DNA from: an uncultured Clostridia bacterium
Lineage (GTDB): Bacteria > Bacillota > Clostridia > Christensenellales > UBA1242
Assembly (NCBI GenBank): GCA_934772045.1
Contig: CAKVMH010000001.1
Span: 322,222-386,221 of the forward strand
DNA: 64,000 nucleotides
Direction: 5' to 3'
A model generated the notes under the pieces. It was not told where the DNA came from, did not search any database, and saw only the letters and a program-made list of their open reading frames with translations. Below are positions 19,100-26,913 of the stretch, piece after piece (the stretch's first letter is position 1; every line of letters starts with the position of its first letter). Made by a program: the position numbers and the translations under genes.

Positions 19100-19636
19100 A
19101 TGTTTGAGTGTAAATATAAATATGAGTTAGAAGATAGCCTTACAAGTGCAAGATATGTTTATCGTTCACAAAGGCGAACTAAGGACAAAGTTATTGCAAT
19201 TATGATTCCAATAATGTTGGTTCTTATGGTGGCACTTTTAGTTGTGGACATTGTCAACAAAAAATCTTTTGTGTTGGACATCGTGTTAATCGCGTGTTTG
19301 GTGGTGCTTCAAGTGCTTTATTTGATGATACCTGTAAGCTTAAACAGGGCGCAAAAAAAATCATTTTATGGGCAACACTTGGATGAAATGGACGAGTTGG
19401 CTATTACAATTGATAACACCACTTGCACCGAAGTTTTGATGAAAGACGGCAAAGAATTTGCTAAAAACTTACATTCACTTAAAAGTTTAACAAGTTACCT
19501 TGAAGATGATAATCGTTTGGTGCTTGTGTTCAACAGTGCAGAATATGTTTGTTTAAGGAAAGCAAACATTGTTGGTGATATTAATCAACTTAAAGCTCTT
19601 CTTCAAAAAGCAATGGCTAAGGGCAAGAAAAAGTAA
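19100..19636 (+). CDS. YcxB-like membrane protein
   Basis: A 178-residue protein with two adjacent membrane helices (about residues 30-50 and 57-77) and a C-terminal soluble domain of about 90 residues resembling YcxB-like proteins ('MDELAITIDN', 'LVLVFNSAEYVCLRK'). Function of this family is not established. AGGAG precedes the ATG, and the gene lies 7 nt after the giant surface protein, so it belongs to the trxB transcription unit. A strong terminator follows directly. Confidence 0.75.
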   Translation: MFECKYKYELEDSLTSARYVYRSQRRTKDKVIAIMIPIMLVLMVALLVVDIVNKKSFVLDIVLIACLVVLQVLYLMIPVSLNRAQKKSFYGQHLDEMDELAITIDNTTCTEVLMKDGKEFAKNLHSLKSLTSYLEDDNRLVLVFNSAEYVCLRKANIVGDINQLKALLQKAMAKGKKK

Positions 19637-19644
19637 AAAGAAAG

Positions 19645-19677
19645 AAAAAACAATTTTCGTAAAGAAAATTGTTTTTT
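19645..19677 (+). terminator. Terminator after trxB-surface protein-YcxB operon
   Basis: A perfect 14-bp stem (AAAAAACAATTTTC and complement, loop GTAAA) ends in a T run. Its A run also lets it serve the minus-strand gene ending at 19740. Confidence 0.9.
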
Positions 19678-19739
19678 ATTCGTTTAAATAAACTTAAATT
19701 AGTTTAGTAAAGTTGTCATTGTTTTATATATTGTTTAAA

Positions 19740-20453
19740 TTAAGCCCTTGGGTTAGTTGGTGGAGTGGTTGGTGTTGGCCTAGTTGCTTGTGCTTGTGGG
19801 TTTGTTGGCATAGGCCTTGGTTGTTGAGGGCGAGGTTGTGCGCTTTGTGTTGGTTGTGGCGCACTGCGTTGCACATTATTTGGTTGCACTGGTACTGTTT
19901 GAGGTGCAGTTTGTGCCATTTGTTGCACTTGCCTTGGCTGTTGTGCTGGTTGAGAGTAAGGCATTTGCCTTGGTGTTTCAACTTGACCGTTATAATTAGG
20001 TTGTTGTGGACGTTGCTCTGCAACTGGGTTTTTAGTGTGTTTTAAGATTTTAGATTTTTTGTTGCTTAAACCAATGTCCTGCCTACACATCAATTTAAAG
20101 TTTGCAATTTGTGCTGGACTTACAGCATAATTGCTGTCCACTGCCAACATGTAAAATTCATCTGCAACACTCATATTTGAAACAACGCATAACAATTCAT
20201 TGTAAGTTTTCTTGGCGTTTTCATTAAATTGATAATTCATTTTAATTTGGTCGCCCTTTTCACCAATTTCATCAGCCATTAACAATGCTTTTTCAATCGC
20301 TTCTTTCTTAAGTTCAAAGTTTTTATCAAACAAAATAACATCTTTGTCTAAAATGTCCAAAATATTTTGCCTTGTTAAAAATAAAATAATGACAGCCACA
20401 AGAGATACAATTATCCCAGCAAAACCTGCCCATTTTGCAATAATATCAATCAT
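19740..20453 (-). CDS. Membrane protein with Pro/Gln-rich tail
   Basis: A 237-residue protein, unrecognised. The start is the ATG preceded by GGGGGG, four codons inside the longest frame. One membrane helix lies at about residues 9-28, followed by a charged helical region of about 110 residues (LDKDVILFDKNFELKKEAIEKAL...). The last ~90 residues are low-complexity Pro, Gln, Thr and Asn ('RPQQPRPMP', 'PTPTTPPTNPRA'). The topology suggests a short N-terminal segment outside or inside, an anchored helix and a disordered tail. The tail is richer in G+C than its surroundings. Confidence 0.75.
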   Translation of the reverse strand: MIDIIAKWAGFAGIIVSLVAVIILFLTRQNILDILDKDVILFDKNFELKKEAIEKALLMADEIGEKGDQIKMNYQFNENAKKTYNELLCVVSNMSVADEFYMLAVDSNYAVSPAQIANFKLMCRQDIGLSNKKSKILKHTKNPVAEQRPQQPNYNGQVETPRQMPYSQPAQQPRQVQQMAQTAPQTVPVQPNNVQRSAPQPTQSAQPRPQQPRPMPTNPQAQATRPTPTTPPTNPRA

Positions 20454-20545
20454 AATAACCCCCAAGTTTATTTTATTATATCAACTTTTAAATAAATTAC
20501 CAAATAATTGAATTAATTTCCTAATTTTATCTGTTAAATTGTGTT

Positions 20546-21412
20546 TTACCTGTAAATTTTAAGCCCACCTTCAACAATGTTAATGTTGATTTCTGGGTGG
20601 GTTTCAATAACACCATCTGCCATTACTTTTAAATCACCTTCGGGCTTTTTCAAACTAACTGTGCTTAGCCAAACCTGTTTTGTGTGCTCGTTGTAAATTT
20701 GTTCACCAGTGTTGAATTTGAAAAGGTAAGATTTTTTGTTTTTAGCTTCCAAATCTACCGAGTAACTTAAATTAAATAAGCCGTCTTTAACATTTGCAAG
20801 CGGATTGACATGTTTCCCATTTAAAATGCCACCATTTGAAACGCACAATTCGTAAACCATTTCCTTTTTGGGTTTGTTGGTTTTGTTGTCGATTAAAATT
20901 TCAAAATCTTCAATTTTGTTGGCATGTTTAAGTGTGGCAAATTTACGCGTGATGTAGTTCTTAATTTTGTATGAATTATAAATTTCAAACAACTCCACAC
21001 TTGCGCCAATCGAGATGTTGTTCAAAACAATCTTGTTATTCATTATTAAAAAATCCACATGCTCAATTTTATTTTCCAAAATCGTTTTAATGGCTTGTAT
21101 AGGGTTAATGTTAATTTCAAGGTAGTTTGCAAAATCATCATGTTTTGAGATGGGGATAATGCCAATTTTGATTTTGGTTATGTCTTTAACATTATTTAAA
21201 AAATGGCTTAAAACCAGTTCATCACCAATTATTGCAAATTCAGTTTCTAATTGCTCAGTAAGTTCACGCGCTTGTGCGTCTAGTTCATCAAAATTTGTAA
21301 AAAAATAAACTGAATATTCCTTGTTTTCAGCCTTTAAAAAATGCACGATTTTTTTTGTTATTTTTTCACCATTTTTATTGTATTGTGCAGGTGCAACAAT
21401 TAGATTTAGCAT
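20546..21412 (-). CDS. Diacylglycerol/lipid-kinase family protein with degraded motifs
   Basis: The 288-residue length and order of elements match the DAGK/YegS fold: an N-terminal 'LIVAPAQ' strand, then 'NNISIGAS' (131-138), 'VSNGGILNGKHVNPLANVKDGLFNL', and the C-terminal 'VMADGVIETHPEINI'. The two nucleotide-binding motifs are not intact: the GGDGT segment reads IIGDELV (61-67) and the G-T-G-N-D-F segment reads PISKHDDF (87-94). It may be a pseudoenzyme or have changed specificity. The gene is monocistronic; its -10 box ends 6 nt before ATG and no Shine-Dalgarno exists, suggesting leaderless translation. Confidence 0.7.
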   Translation of the reverse strand: MLNLIVAPAQYNKNGEKITKKIVHFLKAENKEYSVYFFTNFDELDAQARELTEQLETEFAIIGDELVLSHFLNNVKDITKIKIGIIPISKHDDFANYLEININPIQAIKTILENKIEHVDFLIMNNKIVLNNISIGASVELFEIYNSYKIKNYITRKFATLKHANKIEDFEILIDNKTNKPKKEMVYELCVSNGGILNGKHVNPLANVKDGLFNLSYSVDLEAKNKKSYLFKFNTGEQIYNEHTKQVWLSTVSLKKPEGDLKVMADGVIETHPEININIVEGGLKIYR

Positions 21413-21418
21413 AATTTA

Positions 21419-21447
21419 AGTATAACCAAAAAAAACAAAAAAGTAAA
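21419..21447 (-). promoter_or_regulatory. Promoter of lipid-kinase homologue, apparently leaderless
   Basis: On the minus strand TTTACT, 17-bp spacer, TATACT, ending 6 nt before the ATG. Confidence 0.6.
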
Positions 21448-21725
21448 CAAGGTTAAAAAAGAAATTGAAATTTACTAAACTATTTTAAAATTAATTTAGG
21501 ATAAAATTAAATATTTTCAATCAATTTCAAACATTGTGTCGTATCTTTGGGGCTTTTCAGTGGGGTTTTGAATATAAGAATAACAATTTTGCATGTATAA
21601 TCTAGCAGAAATTCCACACAAGTTTTTTTAGCAGTATTTATTTTTTTATTATTGCAAAAAATAACTTAAAAATCTAAATTATTGGCATTGCTTTGGTTTT
21701 AAAATTCAAAGTTAGTAAAAATTGT
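21448..21725 (+). other. Intergenic region without a gene
   Basis: A/T-rich. I see no open frame of note. A less A/T-rich patch (about 21535-21615) contains a TATAAT at 21597 without a convincing -35, so a small RNA cannot be excluded. Confidence 0.4.
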
Positions 21726-21754
21726 TTGACAATAATCGACCTAAGGATTAATAT
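21726..21754 (+). promoter_or_regulatory. Promoter of SipW-type signal protein
   Basis: TTGACA, 17-bp spacer, TAATAT. Confidence 0.85.
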
Positions 21755-21772
21755 TTAATTATAGGTGGTAGT

Positions 21773-22399
21773 TTGAAAAAAATACATTCGGGGTATTTTA
21801 AGTCGGTTCTTTTGTGGGTAATCGTGTTTGTCCTTACCCTTGTTGTTTCAATGGGTGGGGCTTACGCTTACTTCACAGCAACCGCAACTAAAAAACAAGC
21901 CACTGCAACAACTGGTATCATTCGTGTCAAATTTGACGATAATGACCCTCAAATAGGTGTTGTAAGTGGCAGTTCGGTTGTGAACAACGCAATGATTGTT
22001 CCTGGTTCAACAGTGTATTGCTCTGGCACAGTCATCAACGACGGAACAGTTGGCATGTGGGCAGTGTTGGAATGTAGCGTTTATGTGGACGATATGACAA
22101 CACCTGTTCAAACAGAATTTTATCAAGTTAATGGCAGTGGTACAACAAGTGCGACAAAAGTTTTGTACGATTCCACCGCAGACGAACTTGAAAAGTTCCA
22201 AACTTCCGCAACACAAATTGCGTATCAAGGTAGCCAAAATTTCTCAATTGAATTTAAATTTGCCACTACTTATGATAACGACTATTTAAAAAAATCTGCA
22301 AAAATTGTTGTGATTGCGCACGCAATTCAGGAAAGCCATGTTACAGGCGTGCAAGCAACAAATTTGTTGTTACAGGGCAAGGAACCTGTTTTGCCTTAG
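21773..22399 (+). CDS. SipW-dependent-type signal peptide protein (TasA/CalY-like)
   Basis: A 208-residue secreted protein. Its N-terminus has the signature of substrates of the specialised signal peptidase SipW: a hydrophobic helix followed by GAYAYFTATATKKQ. The mature part is beta-rich and resembles camelysin/TasA-like fibre subunits of biofilm matrices ('GIIRVKFDDNDP', 'NDGTVGMWAVLECSVYV'), although alignment confidence beyond the signal is low. It starts with TTG at 21773, supported by AGGTGG 4 nt upstream and the position of the signal peptide. It has its own consensus promoter and terminator. No sipW-type peptidase gene is seen in the window. Confidence 0.75.
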   Translation: MKKIHSGYFKSVLLWVIVFVLTLVVSMGGAYAYFTATATKKQATATTGIIRVKFDDNDPQIGVVSGSSVVNNAMIVPGSTVYCSGTVINDGTVGMWAVLECSVYVDDMTTPVQTEFYQVNGSGTTSATKVLYDSTADELEKFQTSATQIAYQGSQNFSIEFKFATTYDNDYLKKSAKIVVIAHAIQESHVTGVQATNLLLQGKEPVLP

Positions 22400-22416
22400 C
22401 ATTTAAAATTTAGTTT

Positions 22417-22438
22417 AAAAGCCATAACGGCTTTTTTC
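22417..22438 (+). terminator. Terminator of SipW-type signal protein
   Basis: AAAAGCC-ATAAC-GGCTTTT followed by T. The rest of 22440-22680 is A/T-rich and shows no gene. Confidence 0.85.
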
Positions 22439-22680
22439 TTTGCTTTGATAAAAGATTATAGATGCTCTTTGTAATTTAAAGAACTTAATTCTTTCAATTT
22501 ACATTTTCAGCATGCTTTTGTGTCAACCTTCTAAGGTAACAAACTAAAATGATAAACTCATTTAATTTACAAATTAAACAAATTTATATATAATTATTCC
22601 TATATCAGCAACTAGTTTATTTTTAAATATCCTACTTATAAAAGGCGTATTTAAAATTTAAATATTAAAAGGGAAAACAA

Positions 22681-23961
22681 ATGACACTAATAGTTTTAGG
22701 TTCAATATTCGGTGGAGTGTGGCTCATTACACTCATCACTTTTGTGGTTATGTACAAAAAGAAAGCAGTAAATGGGACAGGCTTCGACCAAGACAAATTA
22801 AAAGCAATGTTAGACAATCAAAAGGAGCAAAATCAACTGGTCAACAACATGATTATGCAACAATTGAAAAACAGCGAAGTGATGACACAAAACACAATCA
22901 ATGGGTTAACAGTTCTGCAAAAGCAAGAGTTTGAAAGCATTTCAAAACGCGTGGACGAACTTACAACAAGGAACGAGCAACGCATTGAAAAATTGACCTT
23001 TGATGTCAATTTGGCACTCAACAACATGCGTCAACAAAACGAAAAGCAGTTGGACAAAATGCGCGAAACAGTTGATGAAAAGCTTAACAATTCACTTTCA
23101 CAACGCCTTAATGAAAGTTTTTCCAAAATTCAGCAAAGCTTGGAAAGCGTAAACTTAGGTTTGGGTGAAATGCGCAGTTTGGCAACTGGTGTTGGTGACC
23201 TTAAAAAAGTGCTTAGCAATGTTAAAGTGCGTGGCGGTTGGGGCGAAGTTATGTTAAGTTCGTTGTTGGAGCAAATGCTTGCACCAAGCCAATATAAAGC
23301 ACAGGTTCAAATTAAGAAAAACAGCAAAGAACGCGTCGATTTCGTTGTGGTTATGCCAGGTAAGGACGACAATGAAGTTTACCTTCCTATCGACAGCAAG
23401 TTCCCACTTGAAGACTATAACCGCCTTGTCGAAGCCAGCGACAGCATGGATAAGGACGCAATTGACCGCGCACAAAAACAACTTGTTAAGCGCATAAAGG
23501 AAGAAGCAAAATCAATAAAGGAAAAATACATATCCGTGCCAGACACCACCGATTTTGCTGTGATGTTTTTGCCAATTGAAGGCTTATACGCCGAAGTTGT
23601 GCGCGATGTGGATTTAATGGAAACACTGCAAAGTCAATTTAAAATCGTTGTGTGTGGGCCAACCACTTTGACTGCACTTTTAAATAGTTTGCAACTCGGG
23701 TTCAAAACACTTTACATTGAAAAACGAAGCAGTGAGCTTTGGCAAGTTTTGTCCACATTTAAGCAAGAATTTGAAAAGTTTGTTAATCTCCTGCTTAAAA
23801 CTCAGTCAAAAATCAACGAAGCAAACAACAATATAGAGTTGGCAACCAAATCTTCACGCAAAATTGCAAAAAAATTGGGTGATGTAAGCCAAGTTGTGGG
23901 CATCGATTATGACGAAACCGACGGTGACCCAAACGACAGTCTTCCAAATGTTGAAGAATAG
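22681..23961 (+). CDS. rmuC: DNA recombination protein RmuC
   Basis: A 426-residue protein with an N-terminal membrane helix (about 4-24), a long coiled-coil (about 40-155, rich in Gln, Asn and Lys) and the RmuC domain (about 170-390): 'VRGGWGEVMLSSLLEQ', 'VDFVVVMPGKD', 'LPIDSKFPLEDYNRL', 'FLPIEGLYAEVV', 'VVCGPTTLTALLNSLQLGF'. The family limits recombination at inverted repeats and is thought to have nuclease-like activity. An AAGGGA sequence stands in for the ribosome binding site. The abundance of long repeat-built genes nearby makes a repeat-stability factor notable, but that link is inference. Confidence 0.93.
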   Translation: MTLIVLGSIFGGVWLITLITFVVMYKKKAVNGTGFDQDKLKAMLDNQKEQNQLVNNMIMQQLKNSEVMTQNTINGLTVLQKQEFESISKRVDELTTRNEQRIEKLTFDVNLALNNMRQQNEKQLDKMRETVDEKLNNSLSQRLNESFSKIQQSLESVNLGLGEMRSLATGVGDLKKVLSNVKVRGGWGEVMLSSLLEQMLAPSQYKAQVQIKKNSKERVDFVVVMPGKDDNEVYLPIDSKFPLEDYNRLVEASDSMDKDAIDRAQKQLVKRIKEEAKSIKEKYISVPDTTDFAVMFLPIEGLYAEVVRDVDLMETLQSQFKIVVCGPTTLTALLNSLQLGFKTLYIEKRSSELWQVLSTFKQEFEKFVNLLLKTQSKINEANNNIELATKSSRKIAKKLGDVSQVVGIDYDETDGDPNDSLPNVEE

Positions 23962-24001
23962 TTAAATCTATATTATAAGTTTAAAAATCGACAAAATTAC
24001 A

Positions 24002-24007
24002 CATAAT
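24002..24007 (+). promoter_or_regulatory. -10 box of the vanW-like gene, apparently leaderless
   Basis: CATAAT ends exactly 6 nt before the ATG at 24014 and no Shine-Dalgarno is present. A matching -35 is weak. Confidence 0.45.
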
Positions 24008-24013
24008 ACGCAT

Positions 24014-25474
24014 ATGAAAAAACCAAAATTCAAGGTCGCGTTATGTGTAATTTTTGTTTGTTTAAGCGTTCTTGTTTTTAAATGCGTTAGTCAAACGCAA
24101 CACTTAAAAATGCCAACAATGTTGGTTACAAATTCTGGTGAAGTTTATAAATTTAATGCTAAAATCAATTTAAAACCAACAAATTTAAGTGTTAGGTTAC
24201 AAAGCAATAATTTAGAAATCTCTAACAATAACCCGCAAACAGAAACAAAAACCCAAAAATCTACCCCATGTGAAAATGAAAGTATGGAGTTTTTTTACAA
24301 CGCAAGAGCCTTTGAATATAACCTGAAACCAAACATTAAAACCAGCAAAGTTTTCAGCATAAATCAGGAGTTAAACAAATTTAATCGTTTAAAAGACAAA
24401 GAGTCACGTCAACAACTTTTACTTTCAATGTTAAACGCTTCAATTGATGTGGATGTTGCATTAAATTACCTTTATCCAAATTTAAATTTGCTAATAACTA
24501 GAATGGAAAAAAACATTGAAAAGCCCGCACAAAATGCAACACTAACTACCATACCAAACAGCGAAAAGGTGTTTTTCATCAAAAAGGAAACAGAAGGCTT
24601 AAAGTTGGATAAAACAAAACTATACAATCAAATTGCAACCAACTATTTATCAAATAAGCCAATGCAATTTAATTTGCCAACAATTTCAATTAAACCGCAA
24701 GTTTACGCATGCGAGTTTGAAAAATACACAAATTTAAGGGCAGATTTCAGCACAAACATTGCAAGTTCGTCAGCCGACCGCAAACACAACATTAAAAACG
24801 CGTTAAACAGCCTTAATATGTGCGAAATTGCACCAGACCAAATATTTTCATTCAATAAAACCGTGGGGCGAAGGACAATGAATAACGGTTATCGCCCAGC
24901 AAAAATTATTGTTAACAACGAGTTTGTGGACGGTCTTGGTGGCGGGGTTTGCCAAGTTTCTACAACTCTTTATAATTCCGCACTTTTGGCAGGGCTTCAA
25001 ATTGTGGAAGCCAACAAACACAGCAAACAAGTTGGCTATGTTAAATATGGCTTCGACGCAATGGTCAACTTTGGTAGCAGTGATTTAAAATTTAAAAACA
25101 ACACTGGCACAAAAATCATCATTGTAACTAATTTTACGTCAAACAAAATTCGTATTCGCATTTTTGGTGAAAGTTTAGGAGATACAAACTTTAAACTTAT
25201 AAATGAAATAATTTCAACAACCCTTCCGAATGAGGAAATTATAAAAGACGATAAACTAGAATACACCGACAAAGTGATATACGACGACCAAAGTTTTTTA
25301 TTAAAAAAAGGTAGCGTTGGCATGGAAATAAAATCATATAGGCAGAAATATGTGTCTGGTAAACTTGTGTCGACTGAACTTATTAGGTTCGACAAATACA
25401 AGGCACAAAACGCTGTCCGTGTTTATGGCACAAAAAAACGCACCGAACAAGGTGCGTTAAATAAGGATAATTAA
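24014..25474 (+). CDS. VanW-family secreted/membrane protein
   Basis: A 486-residue protein with an N-terminal signal or anchor helix (about residues 6-24), an N-terminal region of ~220 residues of unknown fold, and a VanW domain (about 235-385): 'FSTNIASSSADRKHNIKNAL', 'FSFNKTVGRRT', 'GYRPAKIIV', 'DGLGGGVCQVSTTLYNSAL'. VanW-type proteins are found in cell-envelope contexts, including some glycopeptide-resistance clusters, but biochemical function is not established. A C-terminal G5-like beta segment may be present (about 400-470). Its stop codon overlaps that of the converging gene (TTAA at 25471-25474), and its last codons contain that gene's terminator. No Shine-Dalgarno; probably leaderless. 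Confidence 0.85.
   Translation: MKKPKFKVALCVIFVCLSVLVFKCVSQTQHLKMPTMLVTNSGEVYKFNAKINLKPTNLSVRLQSNNLEISNNNPQTETKTQKSTPCENESMEFFYNARAFEYNLKPNIKTSKVFSINQELNKFNRLKDKESRQQLLLSMLNASIDVDVALNYLYPNLNLLITRMEKNIEKPAQNATLTTIPNSEKVFFIKKETEGLKLDKTKLYNQIATNYLSNKPMQFNLPTISIKPQVYACEFEKYTNLRADFSTNIASSSADRKHNIKNALNSLNMCEIAPDQIFSFNKTVGRRTMNNGYRPAKIIVNNEFVDGLGGGVCQVSTTLYNSALLAGLQIVEANKHSKQVGYVKYGFDAMVNFGSSDLKFKNNTGTKIIIVTNFTSNKIRIRIFGESLGDTNFKLINEIISTTLPNEEIIKDDKLEYTDKVIYDDQSFLLKKGSVGMEIKSYRQKYVSGKLVSTELIRFDKYKAQNAVRVYGTKKRTEQGALNKDN
25431..25457 (-). terminator. Minus-strand terminator embedded in the vanW coding end
   Basis: On the minus strand ACGCACC-TTGTTC-GGTGCGT is followed by seven T. It lies entirely inside the final codons of the vanW-like gene and just past the stop of the minus-strand tail-like gene. 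On the plus strand no T run follows, so it is directional. Confidence 0.85.
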
Positions 25475-26547
25475 GGTTTTTGCGACATAGGCACCACACA
25501 ACTGCTGTATTGAGTAAATTGCGATTTTGCATTGTATGCCTCTATGGATTGGTCTGGCACATAAATTCTCAAATTTGTGCGTTTAGATGGAGGGCCAAAA
25601 GGACGATAACCAAAGTTTGGCGGTGTTTCACCCTCAAAGGTTATGTCCTGCATGATGTTATTTTCATCTGTTTCATCCACAGCAATGGAAAGGCTGGAGC
25701 CACCAACCCTTGTAATTTGGCTTCCTATTGTCACGTGTATAAATCCACCGCATGAGTTAAAACTAGCTGGTACCTCTAAAAGAGTTGAAGGTGTAACAAA
25801 ATTACAATGGAAAATATAACCGTACACCATGCCTTCACCTAAATATTGCCCAGTAAATTCAGATAGGTCAAGGTTTTGCATATGTCTTCTGATAACAGAC
25901 TCATTGGCTAAACTTTGCGAGCCAAACGATGTCATGTTTGCATTAATTTTGATTGTCGTACAACTATCAATGCATGTATTGGCTAATGCTGAACTCCCCA
26001 AATATTCAATTGATGCAGGTAAATTGCTAAAATCAAAGCACTTACAATTGCGAAAGGCATAGTGGTTCAAATTTTTAAGGTTAGTAACTTCATAAAAGTT
26101 TTTGAAACTAAAATTCACGCAATCTTCAAAGGCATGTTCCCCAATGGTTTGAATTTCATCGCTAAAATATAAGTTGATTTTAGCGGAATTATTTGCCATA
26201 AAATATGGGCGTAAGGTGGTTGTGCCTGGCCAAACGTGAAAATCTTTTACAGTGGTAGTGTCCGGTGTAACATTGTTAAAGAACAATTTCATATCATCTT
26301 CTGTAATGGCTTCAAAAGTTCCAGTTTTTATTGATGACGAACCCGCATAAAAAGTTTTACCTTTTAAAACATCGGCTTCTGTTGCTGTGGCGGAACTGGT
26401 GTCCAAAATAGATATGCTGTTTATGCCTGCAGTTATCTCGGCAGGGCTTGGGTTTGTGTAGGTTGTGCTCACTGTTCCACCTTTTGCTTCAATGGCAGAT
26501 TTTTGTGTGAGCAGTTCCTGTTTAAGTTGGTCTAAACTTGTGTTCAT
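25471..26547 (-). CDS. Phage-tail-type N-terminus fused to BspA-type leucine-rich repeats
   Basis: A 358-residue protein. Residues 1-80 contain a heptad-like start (LDQLKQELLTQKSAIEAKGG) and the segment 'ATATEADVLKGKTFYAGSS', a motif I associate with phage tail-fibre and minor structural proteins. Residues about 115-330 are LRR_5/BspA-type repeats ('IQTIGEHAFEDC', 'LNHYAFRNCK'), and the end has the usual BspA closing phrase 'LRIYVPDQSIEAYNA'. No signal peptide is present, which fits a phage-type structural protein released by lysis better than a secreted surface protein. AGGAGA precedes ATG; the small coiled-coil gene lies 11 nt upstream. No other phage gene is nearby. Confidence 0.75.
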   Translation of the reverse strand: MNTSLDQLKQELLTQKSAIEAKGGTVSTTYTNPSPAEITAGINSISILDTSSATATEADVLKGKTFYAGSSSIKTGTFEAITEDDMKLFFNNVTPDTTTVKDFHVWPGTTTLRPYFMANNSAKINLYFSDEIQTIGEHAFEDCVNFSFKNFYEVTNLKNLNHYAFRNCKCFDFSNLPASIEYLGSSALANTCIDSCTTIKINANMTSFGSQSLANESVIRRHMQNLDLSEFTGQYLGEGMVYGYIFHCNFVTPSTLLEVPASFNSCGGFIHVTIGSQITRVGGSSLSIAVDETDENNIMQDITFEGETPPNFGYRPFGPPSKRTNLRIYVPDQSIEAYNAKSQFTQYSSCVVPMSQKP

Positions 26548-26558
26548 TCTTTCTCCTT

Positions 26559-26735
26559 TTAAGTGCTCAGTTCATAGTTGCCTGAAATAACTTTGCTTAG
26601 TTCATCTTCCACAATGTAACTACCCCTTAAAATGAAATCTAACTCGTTTTCAATAAACAATATTTGGTAATAATTTTCTAACTTGCGCTCAAGTTCAGAT
26701 ATTTTTTTCATTGCAAGTTCAAGTGTTTCTTCCAT
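26559..26735 (-). CDS. Small coiled-coil protein upstream of the tail-like gene
   Basis: A 58-residue protein read on the minus strand: MEETLELAMKKISELERK, followed by 'LENYYQILFIENELDFILRG' and ending 'SGNYELST'. A very strong AGGAGGA site lies 6 nt before its ATG. The first half has the heptad pattern of a coiled coil. It ends 11 nt before the tail-type/BspA gene, so the two form an operon. No family is recognised; small genes of this kind are common next to phage tail-fibre genes. Confidence 0.8.
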   Translation of the reverse strand: MEETLELAMKKISELERKLENYYQILFIENELDFILRGSYIVEDELSKVISGNYELST

Positions 26736-26793
26736 TTATTCCTCCTGCTTTACACATTTTTACCACACAAATCTAAAAAATCTGCCCCAAACC

Positions 26794-26808
26794 TGCCAAA
26801 AATTGGCA
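26794..26808 (-). promoter_or_regulatory. Inverted repeat at the tail-like operon promoter
   Basis: TGCCAA-AAA-TTGGCA, a perfect 6-bp palindrome. On the minus strand its TTGGCA can serve as a -35 with an 18-bp spacer to TAGATT, so a bound repressor would cover the promoter. The cognate regulator is unknown. Confidence 0.45.
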
Positions 26809-26867
26809 ATATTCTTTTGCTTAAACTTGTAAATGTAAGTTAATTTTAGTTAATTGTGCACATTTAT

Positions 26868-26896
26868 TTGCAAAAAGTGGAAATATTTTTTATAAT
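26868..26896 (+). promoter_or_regulatory. Promoter of four-helix membrane protein
   Basis: TTGCAA, 17-bp spacer, TATAAT. Confidence 0.85.
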
Positions 26897-26913
26897 AAAG
26901 AAAGGAGTAGATT

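Noticed and set aside
19713..20045. Plus-strand frame rich in Trp, Leu and Cys
   Set aside because: It is the reverse reading of the Pro/Gln-rich tail of the minus-strand gene; composition is an artefact of CCA/CAA codons.
25438..25457. Plus-strand terminator of the vanW-like gene
   Set aside because: The hairpin has a T run only on the minus strand and lies upstream of the vanW stop codon.
25471..26735. Prophage
   Set aside because: Only two tail-like genes are present, with housekeeping-type genes on both sides and no integrase, capsid or attachment repeats seen.
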